A stretch of DNA of 40,988 bases from Acetobacteraceae bacterium (GCA_027483995.1 JAIXTK010000329.1:1-40988); one strand, 5' to 3'; positions 1 to 8,979 are shown, counted from the first letter of the stretch. Translations and numbers: made by a program. Notes: generated by a model from the sequence alone, not told the origin.

Positions 1-2
1 AC

Positions 3-245
3 CGGGAGACGATCACGGACCTGGTGGTGATGGTGGACGCAACGGGGACGCGGGCTGCGGCGGAGTTCGTGGTGCACGGGACCTATATCGCCACCGATCC
101 CGGGGTGCCGAAGGGGACGCCTGGGGCCTCGGGGCAGAGCTATACGTTGCCGGCGGGGGCGTTCTTTACGCTGCGCGAGGGGCGGGTGGCGCGGATTTCG
201 AACCACTACAATCTCGGGGATTGGGTTCGGCAGGTGGGTGGGTAG
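3..245 (+). CDS. SnoaL-like / NTF2-fold ketosteroid isomerase-related protein, C-terminal part (5' truncated by window edge)
   Basis: Frame open from the window start; ...FVVHGTYIATDPGVPKGTPGASGQSYTLPAGAFFTLREGRVARISNHYNL resembles SnoaL-like polyketide cyclase C-termini. Confidence 0.7.
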   Translation, partial: RETITDLVVMVDATGTRAAAEFVVHGTYIATDPGVPKGTPGASGQSYTLPAGAFFTLREGRVARISNHYNLGDWVRQVGG

Positions 246-294
246 CCGCGCGCTGGGGCTATCGCGGGCGGGCGCTGCGGTGTGAGGCGCGCGC

Positions 295-1020
295 CTATCG
301 CTCGGCGACGGTGTGGGGAGCGGCCGGCGGGTCGGTGACGCGGGCGCGGCAGAGGGGGGATTGGAGGCAGAGGGCGGCCAGGGCGTTCCAGCCGGCGTCC
401 GCCCAGGCGGCGGGGGAGAGGGGGGTGCTGGCGGCGAGGGTGGTGGCGGCCTCGATTGCGTCCGTGGCGGTTTCCAGGGCGGCGGTGGCGAGGCGCTGGG
501 CGGCGGTGGTGGCGGTTTCGAGGCCTGCTGCGGCGGTGGCAATGGTGGCTTCGGCGGCGCTGGCGAGGGCGGGGGCGAGGGTTTCAGTGATCGCGGATTG
601 GGTGGCGCGAGTGGCGGTGGCGACGCTGTCCAGGCCCGTGCTGGCCGCCTCGGCGGTGTATCGGCCGATATGGAGGACGACGGGGGCGGTGCGGTCCATC
701 ATGTAGAGGACGCTGGGGGTGAGGGCTTCGCCCACGGTGCAGAAGCTGGCGAAGACGACGCCGACGACGCCGATGGCCAGGACGGCGGAGTTGGCGGGGG
801 TGACGATGCCGCCGGAGACGAGGTTGACGAGGTTTTCCGGGCCGAAGCTGATGGCGGCCAGGGTGCCGCCGGTGCCGGTGGCGAGGCAGCCGAAGGATTT
901 CATCACTTCCATGGACGGCTCGGGGTCCGTGGCGGCGGATTGGGCGTGCGTGGGGAGGGCGGGCAGGAGCAGGGCCGCGGAGAGGAGGGCGGCGCGGACC
1001 AATCGGGGCATTCTGACCAT
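295..1020 (-). CDS. Hypothetical secreted/membrane protein with signal peptide and Ala/Thr-rich helical C-terminal half
   Basis: MVRMPRLVRAALLSAALLLPALPTHAQS signal peptide; two hydrophobic segments; ATATRATQSAITETLAPALASAAEATIATAAAG low-complexity region; start trimmed from the 356-aa ORF. Confidence 0.6.
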   Translation of the reverse strand: MVRMPRLVRAALLSAALLLPALPTHAQSAATDPEPSMEVMKSFGCLATGTGGTLAAISFGPENLVNLVSGGIVTPANSAVLAIGVVGVVFASFCTVGEALTPSVLYMMDRTAPVVLHIGRYTAEAASTGLDSVATATRATQSAITETLAPALASAAEATIATAAAGLETATTAAQRLATAALETATDAIEAATTLAASTPLSPAAWADAGWNALAALCLQSPLCRARVTDPPAAPHTVAER

Positions 1021-1123
1021 CCTGGCGACGTGGAGCGATGCCGGGCGGTGGGGGTTCTTGCCCCCCTCGTGCCCAGCACCCGACTGCTCCTTATGAGGCA
1101 GGTCGCTGAAGGACGGCTTAACG

Positions 1124-2131
1124 CTACGTGGCGAGGGCCTCGCGCACCGCGGCTTTGAGGAAGGCGAAGTCGGCGGGGATGACGGAGGGGTTGGGGTTGC
1201 CGGCGCGGTGGCCCCAGATGCTGGGGATGGGCTTGAGGACGCCGTTGCGCAGGAAGGGGAGTTCGGCGGCGTTGTCGGCGACGCGGAAGTAGAGGTCGGT
1301 TTCGCTGGGGAGGAGGACCATGCGGGCCTTGATGGCGCCCAGGGCGGTGGGGAGATCACCGCCATCGGCGATGTCGCCGTGGTACCAGGTCATGAGCTGG
1401 GCGTAGAGGTTGGCGGCAGGGCGGGCGCCCATGCGCTCGGTCCAGTCGGTGCGCAGGTAGGTGTCGAGGTCGGGCGCGCCGAGGGCGGTCATGTGCAGGT
1501 TGGCGCGGTAGAAATCCTGGCTGAGGGCCCAGCCGGCGTAGATGTGGGCGAAGGCTTTCTTGGCGAGGGCGGGCTCGGCGCTGAACTTGCCGTCGCCGGC
1601 GTATTCCGCGGCGGATTCGAGGGTGCGGAGCAGGCCGGAGTGGAAGACCTTGTTGTGGACCGAGGTGCGGGCGGTGCCGCAGACGACGAAGGCGCGGTCG
1701 ACGGCATCCGGGTGCAGGGCGGCCCAGTGGTAGGCCTGCTGGGCGCCCATGGAGAAGCCGTAGACGGCAGCGAGGCGGGTGATGCCGAAGATATCGAAGA
1801 GCAGGCGGCGCTGGGCTTCGATGAGGTCGGCGTAGGTGACCAGGCTGGGCCAGTTCGGCGTGGTGGCGGCCGAGGAGGCGAGACCGTTGCTGAACATGTT
1901 GGGGATGACGATGAACCAGCGGGTCGGGTCCAGGATTCCGTCGGGCCCGATGAGGAATTCCATATCGGGGTGGGAGGCGCCGTAGGAGCAGGGGTAGAGG
2001 ATGACGTTGCTTTTGTCGGCGTTCAGGGTGCCGTGGGTTTTGTAGGGGATCGTGCAATTCTCGATCACGCCGCCCTTCTGCACCGGAAAGTTGCCGAGGA
2101 CGAAGGTGCCTTGGGCCTGGGGCCAGCTCAT
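1124..2131 (-). CDS. Alpha/beta fold hydrolase, MetX-like (homoserine O-acetyltransferase-related)
   Basis: Nucleophile elbow GFSMGA; MetX-like IPYKTHGTLNADKSNVILYPCSYGA and LPSETDLYFR...IPSIWGHRAGNP. Confidence 0.8.
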   Translation of the reverse strand: MSWPQAQGTFVLGNFPVQKGGVIENCTIPYKTHGTLNADKSNVILYPCSYGASHPDMEFLIGPDGILDPTRWFIVIPNMFSNGLASSAATTPNWPSLVTYADLIEAQRRLLFDIFGITRLAAVYGFSMGAQQAYHWAALHPDAVDRAFVVCGTARTSVHNKVFHSGLLRTLESAAEYAGDGKFSAEPALAKKAFAHIYAGWALSQDFYRANLHMTALGAPDLDTYLRTDWTERMGARPAANLYAQLMTWYHGDIADGGDLPTALGAIKARMVLLPSETDLYFRVADNAAELPFLRNGVLKPIPSIWGHRAGNPNPSVIPADFAFLKAAVREALAT

Positions 2132-2156
2132 GAATCGGGATTCCAGCGAAAAGGAG

Positions 2157-2196
2157 AAAAGTCTTTTTGCTTCTTTTTCTTCAGAAAAAGAAGATT
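2157..2196 (-). repeat. Type-A AT-rich 3'-end hairpin element (downstream of phaR)
   Basis: + strand AAAAGTCTTTTTGCTTCTTTTTCTTCAGAAAAAGAAGATT; identical over 40 nt to 21364-21403. Confidence 0.95.
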
Positions 2197-2817
2197 CTAT
2201 TCTTTCTTGCCCGCGAGCCGCGCCTCGGCCAGCTGCTTGCGGAGCAGATCGACTTCCCGGCGCAGGGCGGCGATTTCCTCTTCCTGCGGGGAGGCGGGGG
2301 CGCGGGGGGCTTCGGGTTCGCCGGGCAGGAAGGGGGAGAAGAGCGACATGGCGCGTTCCATCATCGCCATGTTCTGGCGGCCGACTTCCTGCAGGCTGGG
2401 CGGGATGAAGGTGCCCATGGTGGATTCGACGGCGCGGCGCATCTGGTCCTGCTGGACGGCGAAGGCGCCCATGGCCTGTTCCAGGTATTTCGGCACCACG
2501 GATTGCATGGAGTTGCCGTAGAAGCCGATCAGCTGGCGCAGGAAGCCGGTGGGCAGCATGGCGCGGCCCTTGTTTTCCTCTTCCACGATGATCTGGGTGA
2601 GGACGGAGCGGGTGATGTCTTCGCCGGTTTTCGCGTCGTACACCACGAAATCGCGGCCGAGGCGGACCATTTCGGCGAGCGAATCCAGCGTGATGTAGCT
2701 GGAGCTTTCGGTGTTGTAGAGGCGTCGGTTGGCGTATTTCTTGACGACGACCGGTGCCGCGTCGCCGGGCTTGGCGTCGGTGTGGCGAGCGTCCTCGAGT
2801 GGCGCTGATTGCGACAT
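2197..2817 (-). CDS. phaR: Polyhydroxyalkanoate synthesis repressor PhaR
   Basis: VVKKYANRRLYNTESSSYITLDSLAEMVRLGRDFVVYDAKTGEDITRSVLTQIIVEEE is the PhaR N-terminal DNA-binding signature. Confidence 0.93.
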   Translation of the reverse strand: MSQSAPLEDARHTDAKPGDAAPVVVKKYANRRLYNTESSSYITLDSLAEMVRLGRDFVVYDAKTGEDITRSVLTQIIVEEENKGRAMLPTGFLRQLIGFYGNSMQSVVPKYLEQAMGAFAVQQDQMRRAVESTMGTFIPPSLQEVGRQNMAMMERAMSLFSPFLPGEPEAPRAPASPQEEEIAALRREVDLLRKQLAEARLAGKKE

Positions 2818-2951
2818 CCTGCCCCCTTGCTGCCCCGGGTGGGGTTTTGTGCGGTGCAATGTAGCACGGGTGTTCGCGGGATTGAAATCTTGCGCGTGGT
2901 TTCCGCCGAATGGGCGTGTGGGTATGCTGCGCCGCGGAGGGGCGATGCGGG

Positions 2952-3296
2952 ATGACGGGTGGGCCGGAGGATGCGGGAGAGGGGGCGGTGCGGGGCGACC
3001 CGGCCGCGCTGATGCGCGACTGGCTGACGCTGATGCAGACGGAGTTGGCGGGGTTGGCGACGGACCGGGAGGCGCTGGAGACCTGGCAGGCGCTCGCGGG
3101 GGTGTGGGCGCGGGGGCTCGGTCCGCATGATCCGGCGGGGTCCGCGGCCGTTGCTGCTGCACCTGCTGCTGGCGGGGATGCCCCAGGGAGAGATGGGGTG
3201 GTTGCCGCCCTTCTGGAGCGGATCGATGCCCTGGAGCGGCGGGTGGCCGAGCTGGAGCAGCGTGGCCGGCGGCCAAAGCGGGGTGGCGCCGGCTGA
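2952..3296 (+). CDS. Small acidic/coiled-coil protein upstream of phaC; possible PhaE-like or phasin-like accessory subunit
   Basis: MTGGPEDAGEG...DPAALMRDWLTLMQTELAGLATDREALETWQALAGVWARG...VVAALLERIDALERRVAELEQRG; overlaps or abuts the phaC start. Confidence 0.5.
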   Translation: MTGGPEDAGEGAVRGDPAALMRDWLTLMQTELAGLATDREALETWQALAGVWARGLGPHDPAGSAAVAAAPAAGGDAPGRDGVVAALLERIDALERRVAELEQRGRRPKRGGAG

Positions 3297-4269
3297 GCTG
3301 ATTGCGGGGGTGGCGGCGTATCGGCGGCATAAGTGGCGGCGGGAGATGGCGGAGCCGGCGGTGATGTGGGCGGAGGGCGGCTCGCGGCTGCTGGATTACG
3401 GGGGGGACGGGCCGCCTGTGCTGTTCGTGCCGAGCCTGGTGAACCGGGCGTATGTGCTCGATCTCGTTGAGGGGCGGTCGATGCTGCGGTTCCTCGCGGA
3501 GCAGCGGCGGGTGCTGTTGCTGGATTGGGGGTGGCCGGGGGAGGCGGAGCTTGGGTTCACACTGACCGACTATGCGGCCGGGCGGCTGGTGCGAGCGCTG
3601 GTGGCGGTGGGGGCGGCGGTGGGGGCGCCGGTGGTGCTGGTGGGGTATTGCATGGGCGGGTTGCTGGCGCTGGCGGCGGCGCAGATGCGGCCGGAGCTGG
3701 TGCGCGGGCTGGGGTTGCTGGCGGTGCCGTGGGATTTCCATGCGGCGGATGGGGCTGCGGCGCGGGGGCTGGGGCAGCTGGTGCCGTTGCTGGAGCCGCT
3801 GATGGCGTTGACGCAGCGGCTGCCGATCGACGCGATCCAGACGCTGTTCGCGATGATGGATCCCGGCGGGATCGCGGCGAAGTATGCGGGGTTCGCGCGG
3901 GTGGACCAAGGCAGCGCGCGGGCGCGGCAGTTCGTGGCGATCGAGGACTGGCTGAACGATGGTGTGCCGCTGGCCGCCGCGGTGGCGCGGGAGTGCCTGG
4001 GCGGGTGGTATGGCGAGAATACGCCGGCGCGGGGGCTTTGGCGGGTGGCGGGGGAGGTGGTGGATCCGCGGCGCGTGCGGGTGCCGGCCTTCGTGGCGGT
4101 GCCGGGGCGGGACCGGATCGTGCCGTCGGAAAGCGCGCTGCCGCTGGCTGGCCTGATCGACGGCGCGGTGCTGCACCAGCCGGCGGCGGGGCATGTGGGG
4201 ATGGTGGCAGGCGCCAGTGCGGAGCGGGTGCTGTGGGCGCCCTTGCAGGACTGGATTGCTGCGCTTTGA
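3262..4269 (+). CDS. phaC: Short PhaC-type polyhydroxyalkanoate synthase (alpha/beta fold); start codon uncertain (GTG at 3262 or 3283)
   Basis: GYCMGG lipase-like box with Cys nucleophile; VLFVPSLVNRAYVLDL, LDWGWPG, VPAFVAVPGRDRIVP, AGHVGMVAGA motifs of PhaC. Confidence 0.8.
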   Translation: MAGGQSGVAPAELIAGVAAYRRHKWRREMAEPAVMWAEGGSRLLDYGGDGPPVLFVPSLVNRAYVLDLVEGRSMLRFLAEQRRVLLLDWGWPGEAELGFTLTDYAAGRLVRALVAVGAAVGAPVVLVGYCMGGLLALAAAQMRPELVRGLGLLAVPWDFHAADGAAARGLGQLVPLLEPLMALTQRLPIDAIQTLFAMMDPGGIAAKYAGFARVDQGSARARQFVAIEDWLNDGVPLAAAVARECLGGWYGENTPARGLWRVAGEVVDPRRVRVPAFVAVPGRDRIVPSESALPLAGLIDGAVLHQPAAGHVGMVAGASAERVLWAPLQDWIAAL

Positions 4270-4334
4270 TCCCGTTGTGCGGCGCGGTAAGATAGGGGCA
4301 AACGCGGAAACATCCGCCGCAGGAGAACGCCATC

Positions 4335-5507
4335 ATGGACGACATCGTCATCGTCTCGGCCGCGCGTACGCCGGTTGGGAGCTTCAACGGGGCCTTCGGC
4401 AGCGTGCCGGCGCATGTGCTGGGCACGGCGGCGTTGCAGGCGGCGCTTTCGCGCGCCGGGCTGGAGCCGGGCGAGGTGGACGAGGTGATCCTGGGCCAGG
4501 TGCTGACGGCGAACCAGGGGCAGAACCCGGCGCGCCAGGCGGCGCGGGCGGCGGGGATTGCGGACACGGCGACGGCGTTCGGGATCAACCAGGTGTGCGG
4601 CTCTGGCCTGCGCGCCGTGGCGCTGGCCGCACAGCAGGTGCGCACCGGCGAGAGCGCGATCGTGGTGGCCGGCGGGCAGGAGAGCATGAGCCAGAGCCAG
4701 CACGGCACCTATCTGCGCGCGGGCGCCAAGATGGGCGACATGCAGCTGGTGGATACGATGATCAAGGACGGGCTGTGGGGTGCCTTCTTTGGCTACCACA
4801 TGGGCAACACGGCCGAGAACGTGGCCCGCGCCTACCAGATCACCCGCGAGGAGCAGGACGAGTTCGCGCTGGGCAGCCAGCAGAAGGCCTCCGCCGCGCA
4901 GAAGGCCGGGCGGTTCAAGGACGAGATCGCGGCGGTGACGGTGAAGGGCCGGCGCGGCGATACCGTGGTGGAGAACGACGAATACATCCGCCACGATTCC
5001 AGCATCGAGGGCATGGCCAAGCTGCGGCCGGCTTTCACCAAGGACGGCACCGTGACCGCCGGCAATGCCAGCGGGATCAATGACGGCGCCTCGGCGTTGG
5101 TGGTGATGTCGGGCGCGGAAGCCGCGCGCCGGGGGCTGACGCCGCTGGCGCGGATCGCCAGCTTCGCCACCGCGGGCGTGGACCCTTCCGTGATGGGCAC
5201 GGGGCCGATCCCTTCGAGCCGCAAGGCGTTGCAGCGGGCGGGTTGGGGCATTGGCGACCTTGACCTGATCGAGGCGAACGAGGCCTTCGCGGCGCAGGCC
5301 TGCGCGGTGAACAAGGACATGGGCTGGGATACCAGCCGCGTGAACGTGAACGGCGGGGCGATTGCGATCGGGCATCCGATCGGGGCTTCCGGTGCGCGCG
5401 TGCTGGTGACGCTGCTGCACGAGATGCAGAAGCGGGACGCCAAGAAGGGCCTGGCGACGCTGTGCATCGGCGGCGGGATGGGCGTGGCGATGTGCCTGGA
5501 GAGGTAA
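4335..5507 (+). CDS. phaA: Acetyl-CoA C-acetyltransferase (thiolase)
   Basis: [37 protein letters not shown] active site; [43 protein letters not shown]. Confidence 0.95.
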   Translation: MDDIVIVSAARTPVGSFNGAFGSVPAHVLGTAALQAALSRAGLEPGEVDEVILGQVLTANQGQNPARQAARAAGIADTATAFGINQVCGSGLRAVALAAQQVRTGESAIVVAGGQESMSQSQHGTYLRAGAKMGDMQLVDTMIKDGLWGAFFGYHMGNTAENVARAYQITREEQDEFALGSQQKASAAQKAGRFKDEIAAVTVKGRRGDTVVENDEYIRHDSSIEGMAKLRPAFTKDGTVTAGNASGINDGASALVVMSGAEAARRGLTPLARIASFATAGVDPSVMGTGPIPSSRKALQRAGWGIGDLDLIEANEAFAAQACAVNKDMGWDTSRVNVNGGAIAIGHPIGASGARVLVTLLHEMQKRDAKKGLATLCIGGGMGVAMCLER

Positions 5508-5510
5508 GAG

Positions 5511-5552
5511 TCTTCTTTTTTCTGAAGAAAAAAGAAGCAAAAAAGACTTTTT
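5511..5552 (+). repeat. Type-A AT-rich 3'-end hairpin element (downstream of phaA)
   Basis: TCTTCTTTTTTCTGAAGAAAAAAGAAGCAAAAAAGACTTTTT; reverse orientation of the 2157 copy with 1-nt length changes in homopolymers. Confidence 0.93.
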
Positions 5553-5568
5553 CCGTTTGATACGAAAG

Positions 5569-5600
5569 CGCCGTGGCCAGGTTGGCCACGGCGGTTTTGT
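5569..5600 (+). terminator. Intrinsic terminator downstream of phaA
   Basis: CGCCGTGGCCA-ggt-TGGCCACGGCG followed by gttttgttt. Confidence 0.85.
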
Positions 5601-5611
5601 TTGCAAAATCA

Positions 5612-5650
5612 GAAAAGTTTTTTGGTTCTTTTTTTCAAAAAAGAACCGCT
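5612..5650 (-). repeat. Type-B AT-rich 3'-end hairpin element (downstream of aapP)
   Basis: Minus strand AAGCGGTTCTTTTTTGAAAAAAAGAACCAAAAAACTTTT; identical over 39 nt to 21281-21319. Confidence 0.95.
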
Positions 5651-5657
5651 TGTTTGT

Positions 5658-6410
5658 TTAGTGCCCGCGCAGGATCTGGCTGAGGAACAGCTTCAGGCGG
5701 TCGGTCTGGGGGGATTCGAACATCTCATGCGGGGTGCCGCTTTCCACCACTTCGCCGCGATCCATGAACACCACGCGGTCGGCGACCTGGCGGGCGAAGC
5801 CCATTTCGTGGGTGACGCAGACCATGGTCATGCCGCTGTCGGCGAGTTCGATCATGGTATCCAGCACTTCCTTGATCATTTCCGGGTCGAGCGCGCTGGT
5901 CGGCTCATCGAACAGCATGATCTTGGGGCGCATGCACAGGGCGCGGGCGATGGCGACGCGCTGCTGCTGGCCGCCGGAGAGCTGGCCGGGGTATTTCTTG
6001 GCCTGCTCCGGGATCTTCACGCGGGTGAGGAATTCCATCGCCAGCGCCTCGGCCTCGGCCTTGGGCATCTTGCGGACCCAGATCGGCGCCAGGGTGCAGT
6101 TCTCGAGGATGGTGAGGTGCGGGAAGAGGTTGAAGCTCTGGAACACCATGCCGACTTCGCTGCGGATGGTGTCGAGCGCGCGGGTATCGTCGGTCAGTTC
6201 GGTGCCGTCGACCAGGATGCGGCCTTCCTGATGCACTTCCAGGCGGTTGATGCAGCGGATGAGGGTGGATTTGCCGGAGCCGGAGGGGCCGCAGACGACC
6301 ACCTTTTCCCCGGTGGCGACTTCCAGCGACACGTCGCGCAGGACGTGGAGCTGGCCGAACCACTTGTTCACCTTGTCCAGCTGGATGGCGGGCTGTGTTC
6401 CGTTGCTCAT
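5658..6410 (-). CDS. aapP: General L-amino acid ABC transporter ATP-binding protein
   Basis: Walker [25 protein letters not shown] signature, [13 protein letters not shown]; encoded with aapM/aapQ/aapJ. Confidence 0.93.
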   Translation of the reverse strand: MSNGTQPAIQLDKVNKWFGQLHVLRDVSLEVATGEKVVVCGPSGSGKSTLIRCINRLEVHQEGRILVDGTELTDDTRALDTIRSEVGMVFQSFNLFPHLTILENCTLAPIWVRKMPKAEAEALAMEFLTRVKIPEQAKKYPGQLSGGQQQRVAIARALCMRPKIMLFDEPTSALDPEMIKEVLDTMIELADSGMTMVCVTHEMGFARQVADRVVFMDRGEVVESGTPHEMFESPQTDRLKLFLSQILRGH

Positions 6411-6423
6411 GTTGTCGTTTCCT

Positions 6424-7563
6424 TCAGCGCCGCACGGACTTGGAGAATTCCCGCTCCAGGCTCTGGCTGTAGCGCGCCATCGAGAAGCAGAAGCAGAAAT
6501 AGATGAGGCCCAGCATGATGTAGACCTCGGTGGAGAAGGCCTGCCAGATCGGGTCGGTGACCGCGACCTTGCCGGAGGTGAGCAGGTCGAAGATGCCGAT
6601 GATGAGCACCAGCGAGGTGTCCTTGAAGAAGCCGATGAAGGTGTTCACCAGCGGCGGGATCACCAGGCGCAGGGCCTGCGGCAGGATGATCAGGCCCATC
6701 TTCTTCCAGTAGGACAGGCCGAGCGCGTCGGCGGCTTCGTACTGGCCCTTGGGCAGGGCTTGCAGGCCGCCACGGATGACCTCTGCCAGGTAGACGGCGG
6801 CGAACAGGATGATGGCGATCTGGGCGCGCAACAGCTTGTCCGGGTTGAGGCCGACCGGCATGAACAGGGGGAACATCACGCTGGCCATGAACAGCAGGGA
6901 GATCATCGGCACGCCGCGGATCACCTCGATGTAGATGACGCAGATCAGCTTGACCGCGGGCAGGTTGGTGGCGCGGCGGCCGAGGGCGACCAGCACGGCG
7001 ATGGGGAAGGCGCAGGCGAGGCCGAAGGTGGAGAGGATGAGGGTGATGGGCAGGCCGCCCCACTCATCCTGGGCGACATAGCGCAGGCCGAACACGCCGC
7101 CCCACATCAGGGTGAAGATGGCGACGAGCACGGCCACCCAGATCAGCGCCAGCACCGGGCGCCAGAAGCGGCGCATGGCGGAGACGACGAACAGGCCGAG
7201 GAACAGCACCAGCACGATGGCGGCGCGCCAATGCTCCTCATACGGGTAGCGGCCGAAGAGGATGAAGCGGTACTTGTCCCAGATGACGGCCCAGCAGGCG
7301 CCTTCGCCCTTGGCCTGGCGGCAGGCATCGGGGTTCAGCTTGCCGGTGGCCGGGTCCATCGGGACGGTCCAGACCGACTTCAGGAACGCCCAGTCGATCA
7401 GGCCGACGGTGAACTTGATGAGGAAATAGGCCAGCGCGAGGGTGACGAGGCTGGACCAGACGGAGCTGAACAGGTTGGCCCGCATCCAGGCGACCGGGCC
7501 GGCCACCAGCATGGGCGGTTGGGCGCGGTCGGCGACCGAGGCGTGGGTGGTGGTGGTGGCCAT
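6424..7563 (-). CDS. aapM: General L-amino acid ABC transporter permease
   Basis: AapM-type N-terminus and [44 protein letters not shown]. Confidence 0.92.
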   Translation of the reverse strand: MATTTTHASVADRAQPPMLVAGPVAWMRANLFSSVWSSLVTLALAYFLIKFTVGLIDWAFLKSVWTVPMDPATGKLNPDACRQAKGEGACWAVIWDKYRFILFGRYPYEEHWRAAIVLVLFLGLFVVSAMRRFWRPVLALIWVAVLVAIFTLMWGGVFGLRYVAQDEWGGLPITLILSTFGLACAFPIAVLVALGRRATNLPAVKLICVIYIEVIRGVPMISLLFMASVMFPLFMPVGLNPDKLLRAQIAIILFAAVYLAEVIRGGLQALPKGQYEAADALGLSYWKKMGLIILPQALRLVIPPLVNTFIGFFKDTSLVLIIGIFDLLTSGKVAVTDPIWQAFSTEVYIMLGLIYFCFCFSMARYSQSLEREFSKSVRR

Positions 7564-7567
7564 CGGA

Positions 7568-8779
7568 TCAGCGCTCCACCAGCGCGATGCGCGCGTTGTA
7601 CCAGTTCATGAACAGCGAGATGGACAGGCTGATCGAGAGATAGACCGCCATGATGATGGCGATGCCCTCGATGGCCTGGCCGGTCTGGTTCAGCGTGGTG
7701 TTCACGATCGAGACCAGGTCTGGGTAGCCGATGGCGACCGCGAGCGAGGAGTTCTTGGCCACGCCCAGATAGGTGCTGGTCATGGGCGGGATGATGACGC
7801 GCAGGGCCTGGGGCAGCACGATCATGCGCAGCATGGTGCCGCGCTTGAGGCCGAGGGCGCCGCCGGCTTCCCACTGGCCGGTGGGCACGGAGAGGATGCC
7901 GCTGCGCACGATCTCGGCGGCGAAGGCGGAGTGGTAGAGCACGAGGCCGATCATCAGCGCGGTGAACTCGGGCGAGATGGTGGCGCCGCCGTTGAAGCGG
8001 AAACGGGCCTTCACCGGCACGTCCAGCGCGAAGGGGGCGCCCATCAGGGCCCAGACCGCCAGCGGCAGCAGCAGCAGGCCGACGAGGACAACGGGCCAGA
8101 CCGCGGGGCGCAGGCCGGTGGCATGCTGGATGGCGGTGGCGCGGCGGCTGGCGAACCAGGTGGCGATGCTGCCGCCGAGGAAGGCCAGGGCGGCGCCGGT
8201 ATGCGCGTTCTCCCAGATCAGCAGCGGCACCTTGAGGCCGCTATTGGACATGAACACGCCGGGCATGACCGAGATTGCGTCCCGCACTGGCGGGAAGGTG
8301 AGCATGACGGCGTACCAGAAGAGCAGGTGCAGCAGCAGCGGCACGTCGCGCATGCCTTCGACATAGGCACGGCACAGCCGCGAGAGCAGCCAGTTGTTCG
8401 AGAGGGAGGCGACGCCGACGACGGTGCCGAGCAGGCTGATCAGTGCCACGCCGACCACGGTGACCATGAGGGTGTTGAGGATGCCGACCAGGACGGCGCG
8501 GCCATAGGTGTTCACCGCCGGGTCGTACGGGACGAGGGTTTCGCCGATCGGGATGCCGGCGGTGCGGCCGAGGAAATCGAAGCCCGTGGCGATTCGGCGC
8601 TGTTCCAGGTTGGTGGCGGTGTTGGAGGCCAGGTACCACACGCCGCCAACGAGAAGCCCGACGATCAGCACCTGCCAGACGATGGCGCGGAAGCGGGGAT
8701 CGGACCAGCTGAGCGAGAGCCCCTTGGGCGGGGCCCTTCGCGCGCCCGACATGCGGGGGTCGGTGGTGGTGGTGGACAT
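7568..8779 (-). CDS. aapQ: General L-amino acid ABC transporter permease
   Basis: MSTTTTDPRM...WYLASNTATNLEQRRIATGFDFL; EIVRSGILSVPTGQWEAGGALGLKRGTMLRMIVLPQALRVIIPP; start trimmed from the 452-aa ORF. Confidence 0.92.
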   Translation of the reverse strand: MSTTTTDPRMSGARRAPPKGLSLSWSDPRFRAIVWQVLIVGLLVGGVWYLASNTATNLEQRRIATGFDFLGRTAGIPIGETLVPYDPAVNTYGRAVLVGILNTLMVTVVGVALISLLGTVVGVASLSNNWLLSRLCRAYVEGMRDVPLLLHLLFWYAVMLTFPPVRDAISVMPGVFMSNSGLKVPLLIWENAHTGAALAFLGGSIATWFASRRATAIQHATGLRPAVWPVVLVGLLLLPLAVWALMGAPFALDVPVKARFRFNGGATISPEFTALMIGLVLYHSAFAAEIVRSGILSVPTGQWEAGGALGLKRGTMLRMIVLPQALRVIIPPMTSTYLGVAKNSSLAVAIGYPDLVSIVNTTLNQTGQAIEGIAIIMAVYLSISLSISLFMNWYNARIALVER

Positions 8780-8926
8780 CGTCCGCGGGCACCTTGTGTT
8801 GGCGGCGTCGCCGGGCGGGCGGGCCGGAAGCATCTTGACCGAAGAGGAAGCAAGTTTTGCGCCAGGATGCAATGCACCCCGTGCGCGGACGGGGGTGGCC
8901 GGAATGATGGCCTGGGTGGTTTGCAC

Positions 8927-8957
8927 GAAAAAGCCGCCCTGGCGAACCAGGGCGGCC
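8927..8957 (-). terminator. Intrinsic terminator between aapJ and aapQ (minus strand), UUCG loop
   Basis: Minus strand GCCGCCCTGG-TTCG-CCAGGGCGGC-TTTTT. Confidence 0.85.
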
Positions 8958-8979
8958 CTTCAGTGCGCCCGGATGCGGA

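Noticed and set aside
313-1158. Long plus-strand ORF (281 aa, Gly-rich) opposite the secreted protein gene, and similar ORFs at 1208-2521, 3570-5606(-), 6247-7611, 7442-9001, 9001-10128, 23352-26090(-)
   Set aside because: High-GC antisense shadows of well-supported genes; low-complexity G/A/R/H-rich translations with no family signatures.
1124-2131. Assigning MetX (homoserine O-acetyltransferase) function to the alpha/beta hydrolase
   Set aside because: Family-level similarity only; located beside PHA genes and shorter than typical MetX, so a general hydrolase call is safer.
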